NCBI RefSeq assembly: GCF_001510655.1
Contig: NZ_LMVC01000002.1
Span: forward strand, 269,700-333,699
Length of the DNA stretch: 64,000 nucleotides
Reading direction: 5' to 3'
Source of the DNA: Fictibacillus sp. FJAT-27399
GTDB taxonomy: Bacteria > Bacillota > Bacilli > Bacillales > Fictibacillaceae
This document shows, in pieces, positions 26,091-34,645 of the stretch. The position numbers and the translations under genes are program-made. The notes below the pieces were generated by a model. That model did no database searches. It had not been told where the DNA came from and saw only the letters and a list, made by a program, of their open reading frames with translations. Position 1 is the first letter of the stretch. Each line of letters starts with the position of its first letter.

Positions 26091-26387
26091 TGTGCCAAAG
26101 AGAGGGAAAAAGCACGTTTTCCGGAAGGGGCCTCATCTTCCATTTTCGTCGGTTCTCTCCGTATTTTTATCCTATGGGTGATTTGACAATTGGTACCCAT
26201 TTTTTATTTGTCAAAAACCTCATAACCACGCGATTTCACGGCCGTTTATTTTTGCAATGAACTGATGAAAGTACATAAAAGTAGGCTACTATGAATAACT
26301 CAAATATTCATCGGTTGAAATCAAAAAATAATAAAAAAAGATTTCTCTTTTAGTGAAATCCGACTAAACGAGGGACACAACGGTTGA
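26091..26387. other. 297-bp stretch without recognisable gene
   Basis: No frame longer than short fragments and no motif that I can name. It separates the hairpin from an FAD-oxidoreductase remnant and is likely decayed DNA. Confidence 0.4.
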
Positions 26388-26994
26388 TCTGTATATATTG
26401 AATCCGATTATTTTGACTTTTTTCAAATCCACTCCCCGCATCCTCAGGATCTGGATAGCACAAAAATTGAGGATTTAACAAAGGCCGAATTTGAAGGCCG
26501 CAAGCAAGTGTTAATGGTGGCTGATTTTCTCAAAAATTCAATTCCTGGTTTTGAAAACGCTTCTATATCGAGCACTGGTGCCCAAATTGGAATTCGTGAA
26601 TCTCGCAGAATTGAGGGGAACTATGTATTAACAAAAGAGGAATGTGGCAGCCGGACGAAAGTTTGACGACGTTATTGCAAAAAGCGGTTATCCAATTGAT
26701 ATCCATGCTCCAAGCGGAAATGGAATCTCATGGATAGAAGGGGACGGTTCGTTCGACATTCCTTATGGATGCCTTGTTCCTAAGAAGATCGAAAATTTAC
26801 TTGTAGCAGGACGCTGTATGTCAACTTCTCATGAAGCACTTGCCACAACCCGGTTAACTCCAAGTGCAATGGCTGTTGGGCAGGCGGCTGGAACAGCAGC
26901 TGCAATGACCCATACCAACGGAACAACTCCATCAAACATTGATATTAAAGAGCTTCAAAAACAGCTCGTTGAAGATGGGATGGTTTTAGTATAA
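26388..26994 (+). pseudogene. FAD-dependent oxidoreductase, C-terminal remnant with frameshift
   Basis: Frame 1 gives HPQDLDSTKIEDLTKAEFEG ... GIRESRRIEG...LTKEE; frame 2 continues AAGRKFDDVIA ... GCLVPKKIENLLVAGRCMS ... TTRLTPSAMAVGQAAGTAAA, the FAD-binding C-terminal block of the FAD_oxidored (PF12831-type) family. The frames join if one A is removed at 26641-26642, giving GAG GAT GTG. The N-terminal FAD-binding half (several hundred residues) is absent. Confidence 0.8.
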
Positions 26995-27239
26995 AACTTT
27001 AGATGTTCACTCTCAGAAAAGTTACCTAATAACAGAAACTTCTATAAAACAATAGAATTAAAGCCCCTGTGGTTGATATCGTGGGGGATAACACCGTTTA
27101 ATCTTATAAAATGTAAATAAAACGTTATGTATAACAAATACGTGGTTTGTTCGTACGAGGCTTCCGCATTTTCCTTCCGTTATGTAGTGAAGGTTTTTTT
27201 CGGGTGAGAATGTACTGAAGGGGGGAGAGCTTTGGTTAT

Positions 27240-27428
27240 ATTATCTGGAAATTTCTCAAAGTAACTCTCAAGTCGATAATATGGCTCTTACTTATAGGAT
27301 TAATTGTGGCATTTATTTATCCAAAAGCGTTATTTTTGATGGGGGGCATCGGTTTTCTAGTTCTAAGTACGTTAGGAGTACTTTTAATTTTAAGTTTCCC
27401 GGGATTTTTCTTTTTTGAAAATGATTAA
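27240..27428 (+). CDS. possible small membrane protein with no standard start codon
   Basis: A frame from ATT ATC TGG to TAA gives about 62 residues with two hydrophobic helices (SIIWLLLIGLIVAFIYP and GGIGFLVLSTLGVLLILSF). A strong GGGGGGAGAG lies upstream, but the first in-frame codons hold no ATG, GTG or TTG; ATT at 27240 is the only near start. A terminator-like hairpin follows. It is either an ATT-started gene or one with a lesion at the start. Confidence 0.35.
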   Translation: MIWKFLKVTLKSIIWLLLIGLIVAFIYPKALFLMGGIGFLVLSTLGVLLILSFPGFFFFEND

Positions 27429-27437
27429 AAAACATGC

Positions 27438-27472
27438 TAAAAAAAGTCCATTCCTTTTTAATGGGATTTTGG
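27438..27472 (+). terminator. terminator-like hairpin
   Basis: AAGTCCATT pairs with AATGGGATT (one wobble) around CCTTTTT, then TTGG. Confidence 0.4.
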
Positions 27473-27711
27473 AATATAGAATAAAAAATTAGAATTCCAT
27501 TAAGGTAACCATTTATAAGCTACAGCTTTATACCGTCCTATAAATTATTAAGGATAACAGAGCTTTGAATTTGCTGATGATTTATTCTGCTTGCCTTTCG
27601 TGGTTCTACCCTTGTAAGTAATTGGTTTTTGTAAGAAATATTGTAAAGCATACTTCATTCTATGTTTGGAACAATACCATTGTATTTAGGATAAAAAGGA
27701 GGGGAATCAAA

Positions 27712-27981
27712 ATGGATCAACAGAAATTATTAGCTGCCCACGAGTCTTTGGACTTACATGAGGCCTTTAACTTTAAAACGCTTTGTATCGCCAAGTCTAA
27801 ATTAATGCAAGGATTGGTTTTTGATGATGATCTTAGGAATTTAATGAAAAAAGATGTTGAACAATCGATACAGGATCTTACTGAATTGCAATCCCTCTAT
27901 GAACGAGCACCTTTTCAAGCTCCTGTTCCTCAAAATCGCCCAACCCCCATCATTAATGGAAAGGAAGGAACCATTCATTGA
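27712..27981 (+). CDS. yraG: CotF-like spore protein, YraG type
   Basis: About 89 residues from ATG at 27712, behind AAGGAGGGG (frame open from 27622). [20 protein letters not shown] and the following [16 protein letters not shown] form a helical pair seen in YraG/YraE, short partners of CotF-like proteins. It is the first gene of an operon in the order yraG-yraF-adhB-yraE-yraD, which in B. subtilis is expressed during sporulation. The last 20 residues are proline-rich and polar. Confidence 0.8.
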   Translation: MDQQKLLAAHESLDLHEAFNFKTLCIAKSKLMQGLVFDDDLRNLMKKDVEQSIQDLTELQSLYERAPFQAPVPQNRPTPIINGKEGTIH

Positions 27982-28346
27982 ATAATGATTATTTGGACCC
28001 GATAAACTCGCTGCATATGCCTGAACTAGCAGACACCACCTTTGCAATGGACTTTCTTCTTCGTGCCAAAGAAGGCGTTCGCAACATAGCTGTAGCATTA
28101 ACCGAATCCGCATCACCTGATGTTCGTGCCGCATTAAGAAAACAATTGATGCAGGGCATTGCGATGCATCAGGAAATATCTGAGTTGATGATCAAGAAAA
28201 AATGGTTCCATCCTTACGAACTAACGGAACAGTATCAATTGGATCAGCTTTCGGCCAACAATACGATTAAGATTGGCAAAATGAACCTGTTTCCCATTGA
28301 GACCAATCGAAAGGGCATGTTTGATCGGACACCTGATGAACATTAA
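27978..28346 (+). CDS. yraF: CotF-family spore coat protein, YraF type
   Basis: 122 residues starting at TTG, overlapping the previous stop by four bases (TTGA). [20 protein letters not shown] and [20 protein letters not shown] with KKWFHPYE are the CotF/Coat_F domain signature: two helices plus a GWYxP-like turn. Translational coupling to yraG suggests that the products act together, in the forespore or coat. Confidence 0.85.
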   Translation: MNNDYLDPINSLHMPELADTTFAMDFLLRAKEGVRNIAVALTESASPDVRAALRKQLMQGIAMHQEISELMIKKKWFHPYELTEQYQLDQLSANNTIKIGKMNLFPIETNRKGMFDRTPDEH

Positions 28347-28364
28347 CACTGGAGGTTATATAGT

Positions 28365-29501
28365 ATGAAGGCGGTAACGTACCAAGGGATAAAAAATGTT
28401 GTTGTGAAAGAAGTGCCAGACCCTAAGATTGAAAAACCAGATGACATGATTATCAAAGTGACCAGTACAGCGATATGTGGTTCTGATTTGCATTTAATTC
28501 ATGGCATGATCCCTAACCTGCAAGAGAACTATGTCATTGGACATGAACCGATGGGAATCGTTGAAGAGGTTGGTCCTGAAGTGACAAAACTAAAAAAGGG
28601 AGACCGCGTAATCATTCCATTTAACATCGCATGCGGTGAATGCCGTTACTGTAAAGACCATTTGGAAAGTCAATGCGACAATTCAAATGATAATGGAGAT
28701 ATGGGAGCCTATTTCGGATATTCCGGAACAACTGGCGGTTATCCAGGCGGGCAAGCGGAATATTTGAGAGTCCCTTTTGCCAACTTTACTCATTTTAAAA
28801 TCCCGGAGACCTGCGAGGAACCTGATGAAAAGTTAGCGGTTATTGCGGATGCGATGACCACTGGTTTTTGGAGTGTTGATAATGCGGGGGTAAAGGACGG
28901 GGACACCGTTATCGTTTTGGGATGTGGTCCCGTGGGACTTTTTGCACAAAAGTTTTGCTGGCTAAAAGGGGCGAAGCGGGTGATCGCAGTCGATTATGTG
29001 AATTATCGCTTGCAGCATGCGAAACGGACAAACAAAGTTGAAATTGTGAACTTTGAGGATCATAAAAATTGTGGAGAATACTTGAAGGAAATCACCAAGG
29101 GCGGTGCCGATGTAGTCATTGATGCTGTTGGGATGGACGGAAAAATGACCGATATGGAGTTTCTTGCCAGCGGATTAAAACTTCAGAGTGGTGCATTTGG
29201 TGCATTTATCATGGCGACCCAGGCCGTCCGAAAAGGTGGCAATATCCAGGTGACCGGCGTTTATGGGGGAAAATATAACGGTTTCCCATTTGGAGATATT
29301 ATGAACCGCAATGTAAATATTCGCTCCGGACAAGCACCTGTTATTCACTATATGCCTTATATGTTTGAACTGGTTTCTACAGGAAAGATTGATCCGGGAG
29401 ATGTGGTCAGCCATGTCCTTCCGCTCAGTGAAGCCAAGCGTGGCTATGAGATTTTTGACACCAAAACGGATGATTGTATAAAAGTCGTCTTGAAGCCTTG
29501 A
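28365..29501 (+). CDS. adhB: zinc-dependent alcohol dehydrogenase, AdhB type
   Basis: 378 residues, glutathione-independent formaldehyde dehydrogenase-like member of the zinc MDR family. Catalytic zinc ligands: Cys in STAICGSDLHL and HE in GHEPMGIVEEVG; structural zinc cysteines in ACGECRYCKDHLESQCDN; Rossmann loop GCGPVGLFAQ near 187. In B. subtilis adhB sits inside the same set of CotF-like genes. It may oxidise alcohols or aldehydes during sporulation or germination; the substrate is not known. Confidence 0.93.
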   Translation: MKAVTYQGIKNVVVKEVPDPKIEKPDDMIIKVTSTAICGSDLHLIHGMIPNLQENYVIGHEPMGIVEEVGPEVTKLKKGDRVIIPFNIACGECRYCKDHLESQCDNSNDNGDMGAYFGYSGTTGGYPGGQAEYLRVPFANFTHFKIPETCEEPDEKLAVIADAMTTGFWSVDNAGVKDGDTVIVLGCGPVGLFAQKFCWLKGAKRVIAVDYVNYRLQHAKRTNKVEIVNFEDHKNCGEYLKEITKGGADVVIDAVGMDGKMTDMEFLASGLKLQSGAFGAFIMATQAVRKGGNIQVTGVYGGKYNGFPFGDIMNRNVNIRSGQAPVIHYMPYMFELVSTGKIDPGDVVSHVLPLSEAKRGYEIFDTKTDDCIKVVLKP

Positions 29502-29518
29502 GGAAGGAGGAATGAAAA

Positions 29519-29728
29519 ATGAACTATGCCCTACACGAAGTTCTTGAGGTTCAAGAAATGGCCGCTTTTAAAACAAATTGTTTAACCAAGTCTAAAACAA
29601 TGAAAGCACTGGTTAGTGACCCAAGGCTAAAAGAAATTATGCAGCAAGACATTGATCTTTCCACCAGCCAGTTAAACGAATATACCTCTGTTTTATCTAA
29701 TGCAAAGCAATCGTTAGGAGCTGAGTAA
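29519..29728 (+). CDS. yraE: CotF-like spore protein, YraE type
   Basis: 69 residues, short helical protein paralogous to the first gene of the operon: AFKTNCLTKSKTMKALVSD followed by DIDLSTSQLNEYTSVL. RBS GGAGGAATGAAAA. It lies 17 bp behind adhB. Confidence 0.82.
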   Translation: MNYALHEVLEVQEMAAFKTNCLTKSKTMKALVSDPRLKEIMQQDIDLSTSQLNEYTSVLSNAKQSLGAE

Positions 29729-29730
29729 AA

Positions 29731-30030
29731 TTGAATTCAATCATTGAGAACTTAACAGGAATGGATGCCCTTTCCGACCGGATTGTTGCGATGGATTTAT
29801 TGATTGCGGCAAAAAGTGGAGTTAGAAATTACGCCATGGCTGTTACGGAAGCCGGAACACCTGAAATCAAAGAAATGTTAACTCGGCATTTGGAGGAAGC
29901 CATTGAGATGCATGAACAAGTTTCCGGTTATATAGTGGAAAAAGGATGGTATCACGCTTGGGATACAAACGAGCAAATCCATTTGAACTTGACAAATATG
30001 AAGACAGCTTTGGATTTGCCAACACTATAG
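29731..30030 (+). CDS. yraD: CotF-family spore coat protein, YraD type
   Basis: 99 residues starting at TTG behind AGGAGC, two bases after yraE. RIVAMDLLIAAKSGVRNYAM and MLTRHLEEAIEMHEQVSGYI then KGWYHAW give a full Coat_F domain, paralogous to the second gene of the operon. It ends the operon before a strong terminator. Confidence 0.85.
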   Translation: MNSIIENLTGMDALSDRIVAMDLLIAAKSGVRNYAMAVTEAGTPEIKEMLTRHLEEAIEMHEQVSGYIVEKGWYHAWDTNEQIHLNLTNMKTALDLPTL

Positions 30031-30035
30031 ATCAT

Positions 30036-30073
30036 GTAAAGGAACAGTTTACGAATAAACTGTTCCTTATTTA
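30036..30073. terminator. terminator between converging genes
   Basis: AAGGAACAGTTTA pairs with TAAACTGTTCCTT and is followed by ATTTATT. Confidence 0.8.
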
Positions 30074-30076
30074 TTG

Positions 30077-31171
30077 TCAGAATGCAGGAGCAGGGAATTC
30101 ATCTATGTTCATGCGAAGCAAACTATACGGCTTTTCTCGCAGGTCCCTTCCATAATGAAACCTGGCCTGCCGGTGTAATTGGTTCACAATCACATATAAG
30201 TATTGATCCGGGCCAATCGAAAACGTATCCGGCCATAACAGCCTCGGGTCATGTGCAATGGTTTCCATGTTTCCGTTCGGCATGATCTTTCGTATGCTGT
30301 TGTTTTCATAATCCCCTGCATAGACGTTTCCTTTTGCTCCGGTAATCATTCCGTCAGATGCCCCTTTTTCTCCCCAATACTCCACCCGGGAAGGTAAGTC
30401 CTTCTCCGGTATCGTTCTGTCTCTCAGGGCTTCTGTTGAAATGGAGAACAGATGACGGCTCGTTAATGGACAAAAAAATAATGTCTTTCCATCCACAGAA
30501 ATCGCGATACCATCAGACGCCAGTCGAAAGGGAGAAATGGAGCCGTCTTTATTGCGGTTCATCAGTATTTTACCTTCTACTTTTGGCAAGAAATAGTGAT
30601 CGGGTGATGTAGGTGGGGTTCCACTTAACCGTCTGAATGCGTTTCCGGTTTCTAAATCCACAACAATGATCGCTCCTGGACCTTTGGAGGATGAATCTGT
30701 GATATAGGCATAACCGGCTTTTCCTACGCGAAAATCAAAGCGAACATCATTCAAATATGTGGTTGGCAGGATGACTTCTTCTGTAAAGGTATATACATTT
30801 CTGATTGTATTTGTTTTTAAATCAACAGCGACGAGTTTTGCTCCCCCTTTAATCGGTTCCGAAAAATTGGGTGCTGCTGTATCCAATACCCAAAGTGTTC
30901 CCCTTCCATCAGCCACTACACTTTGGACACTGATAAATGACATCGCAACGTTTGCCGGGTTGGTCAAATTTGTTTCTAAATTTGGATAAGGCTGCAATTG
31001 ACCCCCGGCAATTTCCGCCACCGTAAATTTCACGTCATCTCCCCATTTCGGAAAGCAAACGAAAATACGCCCGGTTTCTGACACGGTAACTCCTGTAGGC
31101 ATAGCCCCATAAAATGAATGAACGAGTTCAAACTTACCGAAATATTTTTCCATAGGCAGCATAAATTTCAT
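30077..31171 (-). CDS. major royal jelly protein (MRJP/yellow)-family beta-propeller
   Basis: About 364 residues from the ATG chosen at 31171; the frame is open from 31243 and the ribosome site (GAGGGA) leaves the exact ATG among three uncertain. Motifs typical of the bacterial MRJP/SMP-30-like propeller: GAMPTGVTVSETGRIFVCFP near 20-40, LVSVQSV-like FISVQSVVADGRGTLWVLD near 90, TYLNDVRFD near 150 and SDGIAISVDGKTLFF near 240. No signal peptide. Such proteins may be lactonases or binding proteins; function here is not known. Confidence 0.8.
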   Translation of the reverse strand: MKFMLPMEKYFGKFELVHSFYGAMPTGVTVSETGRIFVCFPKWGDDVKFTVAEIAGGQLQPYPNLETNLTNPANVAMSFISVQSVVADGRGTLWVLDTAAPNFSEPIKGGAKLVAVDLKTNTIRNVYTFTEEVILPTTYLNDVRFDFRVGKAGYAYITDSSSKGPGAIIVVDLETGNAFRRLSGTPPTSPDHYFLPKVEGKILMNRNKDGSISPFRLASDGIAISVDGKTLFFCPLTSRHLFSISTEALRDRTIPEKDLPSRVEYWGEKGASDGMITGAKGNVYAGDYENNSIRKIMPNGNMETIAHDPRLLWPDTFSIGPDQYLYVIVNQLHRQARFHYGRDLREKPYSLLRMNIDEFPAPAF

Positions 31172-31299
31172 CATCTCCCTCATCCGATTTGAACCGATAT
31201 ACCTATATATGACCGGCAGTTTTTCTTGTGCATGGCAAAGCACATGGGCGGAGCACTTGCTTTTTTTTTTGTTAAAATCTATTCACCTGAACATTTGTA

Positions 31300-31497
31300 T
31301 TGATATTCCGTAAAAAGAAAAGGACAGCAGCCAATCAAAAAAATAAAAATGAAGAGAAGAACAGGATTACGCATGAAGCTGTGACGCTTGAATTATTAAA
31401 AAATGTAACAGCGAAAATGGATGATGCTGAAAATCGTACAGAGGCAAACAAACAACGGTGCTTCTTTTTCGCTTGTTTACATACAAACGTTAATTGA
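31300..31497 (+). CDS. short Lys/Asn/Glu-rich frame, unknown, possibly a fragment
   Basis: 65 codons from a TTG. The first 50 residues are charged and helical (THEAVTLELLKNVTAKMDD), the end (CFFFACLHTNVN) looks like read-through into other DNA. No good ribosome site. It may be the start of a lost gene whose 3' part was replaced by a TetR remnant. Confidence 0.3.
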   Translation: MIFRKKKRTAANQKNKNEEKNRITHEAVTLELLKNVTAKMDDAENRTEANKQRCFFFACLHTNVN

Positions 31498-31694
31498 CAG
31501 GGAGAGACTGAACGAGGCCATTATTCAGCCTCGGGATTGAAGCCGAAGTAAACATCGATATTCTGCTCGATATGCTTATCGATCCGATCTATTTTCGTAT
31601 CCTCATTTATAAACAAACACCGGATGAGCTCTTTATTTCCGAGCAGGTGGACCATGTCATTGCCGGTATTTTGCCAGCGTTCAGTGGAAAGTAA
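31455..31694 (+). pseudogene. TetR-family C-terminal remnant
   Basis: One frame reads SFSLVYIQTLIDRERLNEAI and IQPRD; a one-base shift near 31538 leads to EAEVNIDILLDMLIDPIYFR, ILIYKQTPDELFISEQVDHV and IAGILPAFSGK, the closing helices of the TetR_C group. The DNA-binding half is missing. It stands 12 bp upstream of an MFS remnant, as a regulator would stand before its efflux pump. Confidence 0.7.
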
Positions 31695-31706
31695 AGGAGA
31701 TTTTTA

Positions 31707-32140
31707 GTGGAAAAGAAATATTCAATCATGACTCTTATTTTACTGTGGAGTGGGTTGGTCATTGTTTCGAGCATGTAACCATCCCGCTGACCACAGTATT
31801 TACAGGCACTTTTCATATAACGGCCAATCAGGCGGCCTGGATTGGCAGTGCGTTTTCGTTATGCTACGCGATCGGATGCCTGCTTTATGGACCATTTTCT
31901 GATATGTATGGCCGTAAAATTTTTCTTGCCGGCAGCATTAGTGCGTTAGCGATTGTTTCTTTTATCATTGGATTTATTGATCATTTTTCAGGATTAGTGA
32001 TGCTCCGGGTGCTTGAAGGATTGATTGCAGCAGCTTTTGCTCCGATCTCTTTCGTTTATGCGGCAGAGATGTTTCCGCCTGAAAAGCGTCTGACAGCAGT
32101 CGGTTTTATATTAATGGTGAGTTTTATTAACTTTTCGTAA
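31707..32140 (+). pseudogene. MFS transporter, frameshifted and truncated
   Basis: A GTG at 31707 with AAGGAGA upstream opens VEKKYSIMTLILLWSGLVIV-SSM and stops at TAA; the next frame continues VTIPLTTVFTGTFHITANQA and WIGSAFSLCYAIGC, GPFSDMYGRKIFLAG and AAEMFPPEKRLTAVGFI. The shift is at about 31768. Only about four of twelve helices remain; homology ends near 32115. Confidence 0.8.
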
Positions 32141-32160
32141 AATACTTATTAATAAACGTT

Positions 32161-32169
32161 TGGTATAAT
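32161..32169 (+). promoter_or_regulatory. extended -10 promoter of the toxin-antitoxin operon
   Basis: TGGTATAAT has the TGnTATAAT extended -10 form and lies 31 bp before the mntA start codon. Confidence 0.55.
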
Positions 32170-32199
32170 GTAGACATAAATATTAGGGAGTGTGTGTAA

Positions 32200-32622
32200 A
32201 TGAAACCAGATATGTTTCAAATCATCCAGGATTTCCTAATAAATAAAATTGATCCAACATTTATTATTGTGTTTGGATCCCATGCGAAAGATTCCGTACA
32301 TAAAGAAAGCGATATTGATATTGCTTTCTATTCTTCACAAATATCATTTAATACCTATGATCTTTTTCTTTTCGCTCAAGAACTAGCGGACTTAATCAAA
32401 GTAGATGTTGATTTAGTGGACATTAGTGCAGCATCAACCGTTTTCAAAGCTCAGATCTACTCAACTGGTCGGTTAATTTATTGTGTTGACGACAACTTAT
32501 ATAAGAACTTACAAATGACCGCTTTAAGCATGTATGCCAAGTTAAATGAAGAACGGAAAAGTATTTTAAACAAAATTGATGAAAGAGGGTCCATTTATGA
32601 AAAACGACGTGATTCTAAATAA
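32200..32622 (+). CDS. mntA: MntA-type nucleotidyltransferase antitoxin
   Basis: 140 residues. The minimal nucleotidyltransferase signature GSHAKDSVHKESDIDIAF (GSx10DxD) is intact near 27-44, with a third acidic residue in VDVDLVDIS near 70. MntA proteins of the HepT-MntA type VII toxin-antitoxin system AMPylate and thereby disarm their HepT partner. RBS AGGGAG. It overlaps the following HepT gene by 26 bases. Confidence 0.9.
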   Translation: MKPDMFQIIQDFLINKIDPTFIIVFGSHAKDSVHKESDIDIAFYSSQISFNTYDLFLFAQELADLIKVDVDLVDISAASTVFKAQIYSTGRLIYCVDDNLYKNLQMTALSMYAKLNEERKSILNKIDERGSIYEKRRDSK

Positions 32623-33001
32623 AATAAATGTGATTGAACGTTGTATAAATAGGATCAACCAAGTTTATGACAACAATACCGAGAATCTTAAGGATTACAC
32701 AAAACAAGATTCCATGATATTAAATGTTCAACGTGCATGCGAAGCTTCCATAGACCTGGCGATGCATATCATTGCGGATAAACGCCTTGGACTCCCACAA
32801 TCAAGTAGAGACGCTTTTGATTTGCTACAGGAGAATGCCATCATAAATGAAATTCTGGCCAAAAGGCTAAAAGCAATGGTTGGTTTTAGAAATATCGCTG
32901 TCCATGACTATCAATCCATTAATATTGAGATCTTAAAACAAATTATTGAAAAACACCTTGGTGATTTTAAAGAGTTTACAAAACAAATACTTCAAACCTA
33001 A
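32597..33001 (+). CDS. hepT: HepT-like (DUF86) ribonuclease toxin
   Basis: About 134 residues from ATG at 32597 (AGAGGG upstream, inside mntA; frame open from 32576). An all-helical HEPN protein with the catalytic RNIAVHDY (R-x4-H-x-Y) near 106-113; the Tyr is the residue AMPylated by MntA in known pairs. All active residues are present, so the system looks functional. It is in a zone of decayed genes, as expected for an addictive module. Confidence 0.9.
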   Translation: MKNDVILNKINVIERCINRINQVYDNNTENLKDYTKQDSMILNVQRACEASIDLAMHIIADKRLGLPQSSRDAFDLLQENAIINEILAKRLKAMVGFRNIAVHDYQSINIEILKQIIEKHLGDFKEFTKQILQT

Positions 33002-33020
33002 TGATATTGGAGGTTTTTAT

Positions 33021-33194
33021 ATGGACTATAAAATTCGTGTGTTCCACGTAAATACGAATATGGAAGCCTTTACTATTGAAACCATTTTTAAGGGCGAGAA
33101 AGCTGCTGAAACAGCAATCTTAGATCTAGAAGCGCTCTACCCTTCCCAATTCGAATATGTAAAAGTACCCGTACAATCAATTAGTGCTAAATAA
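33021..33194 (+). CDS. 57-residue protein downstream of mntA-hepT, unknown
   Basis: ATG at 33021 follows GGAGG with good spacing, 19 bp after the hepT stop, so it is probably co-transcribed. The peptide MDYKIRVFHVNTNMEAFTIE... alternates strands and one helix and has no known motif. It could be an accessory of the toxin-antitoxin operon or an unrelated small protein. Confidence 0.55.
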   Translation: MDYKIRVFHVNTNMEAFTIETIFKGEKAAETAILDLEALYPSQFEYVKVPVQSISAK

Positions 33195-33295
33195 TTTTAT
33201 TATGTAAATAAAGTTTCGTAAAAATTGAATTTTACGCATAGATTATTAGCTTTATGTGAAGGAGTTAAACTAGACCATGGTTAACAAAAGTTAAT

Positions 33296-34230
33296 GAACA
33301 CGAATTCTTAGAACTTAAGGATGAGAGCATTCTCGTGGGAGCTGGTGCACCACCCCCAGGAACCCACGGCATGAATCATGGCTGGGAAATAGGATGCGCC
33401 TGTATTTCTCGAATTATGGGAAATTATTTGATGCTCAAGGGTGGGGCCGTGAGGTGACAACGACAGGTTATGGGGATCTCCAGGACGGCACGAATGAGCT
33501 CGAATGGTACACCAATGTTTTTGCCGGCACTACTAGCGCTGCTGCCATGGTGGTAGGCGATTTGGCTTGCCTGCAAGGTGTCCTGCGGTCTCGTGGGAGA
33601 AACCCGTTGATTCCAGCGAGAGCGAGAAGATTGCTCCGATGAACAGGTTCACCCCAGGTAAGGATAACTTCGCGCTTGCCTCGGATAGGAAGCCGCCCCG
33701 ACTTGAGACAAATGATTAAACGTGCACTTGACACACCTCTCTTTTTTTACAATGCCATTAATGGGGTTGCAGCAACCGCCACGATTGACGCCGACGGAAT
33801 CTATAATTACGTCAGTCAAATTTCTGGACTTGGAACAAGGACCCACGTAGTCGGATCCGCCAACGGTACACTCTTTTTCTACAATGCCAATATAGGGGAG
33901 GCAGCGACTGCAACACTTGACCCCGGCGGAAACTACCGTTATGTCGGTTCCATCTCCGGATTCGGACGCTGGACGCATATCACCGGAACCTCTAACGGTA
34001 GCGTGCTCTTCTACAATGCCTATACTGGTGAGGGCGAACTGCCCGGATCGATCCCGCAGGAAACTACCATTTCGTCAGTTCCATCTCCGGATTTGGGAGC
34101 TGGACCCATATCGCTCAGACGGACTGAGCGGCACAATCATTTCATTTTTGCCCGAAGCAGTTTGTACCTCTCCTTCAAACCATATCCCACGATACTTTCA
34201 TATTTCGGCAAAAGGAAACAATTTTTATAA
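33296..34230 (+). pseudogene. S8 (subtilase) peptidase with C-terminal YN-repeat propeller, decayed
   Basis: Reading across frames: ESILVGAGAPPPGTHGMNHG, then after a shift near 33390 LYFSNYGKLFDAQGWGREVT, TTGYGDLQDGTNE, FAGTTSAAAMVVGDLACLQG, an in-frame TGA at 33640, then IGSRPDLRQMIKRAL. Next come three to four ~43-residue repeats with LFFYNA ... YVxxISGxGxxTHxxGxxNG; another shift near 34040 breaks the last. The His and Asp parts of the catalytic domain are absent and the GTSxSxP Ser box reads GTTSAAA. Clearly dead. Confidence 0.8.
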
Positions 34231-34455
34231 GGCTGTTTCTAAATAATACCTAATAAGATTTTTTTGATTTTTTTTATTTATAAACTTACCTCGCCTTACT
34301 AAAAATTTATTTCCGTGCAGTTTAATTGTGTCACCGATTGATATAATGGGTTTATTATTAGAAAGCAATAACAAAAGTTGTTCACCAGTTCCTGAAAAAA
34401 TCTTCTTATTACCTGCAATGAGTTCATGTCTATATTCCTCTGGTTTTCTTATCAT
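34225..34455 (-). CDS. 76-residue protein, unknown
   Basis: ATG at 34455 with GCGGGG six bases upstream. Basic, with a central beta-like segment (IISIGDTIKLHGNKFLVRRG). No recognised family. It overlaps the end of the subtilase remnant by a few bases and lies in an accessory zone. Confidence 0.4.
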   Translation of the reverse strand: MIRKPEEYRHELIAGNKKIFSGTGEQLLLLLSNNKPIISIGDTIKLHGNKFLVRRGKFINKKNQKNLIRYYLETAL

Positions 34456-34611
34456 ATCAATCCCCGCTCTATTGTTTTTATAGTGTATACCCGGAATGAT
34501 TTAGCGTAAACACCAAAAATTCGAGATTTTTATTAATGGATACAAATTGATTCGACCACCCCGATCATTAAGTGCCTGGTATGGCCTCAAAGTCTTCTCT
34601 ATAGGCAGCAA

Positions 34612-34636
34612 CAAAAAAAAACCCTCTAAAGGTTGC
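34612..34636 (-). terminator. terminator of the 65-residue gene
   Basis: On the minus strand AACC...GGTT closes around TTTAGAG and runs into TTTTTTTT. Confidence 0.5.
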
Positions 34637-34645
34637 CTAAAAAAT

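Noticed and set aside
26091-26387. Insertion sequence remnant
   Set aside because: The stretch looks degenerate and lies beside a long hairpin, but I could find no transposase motif or inverted ends.
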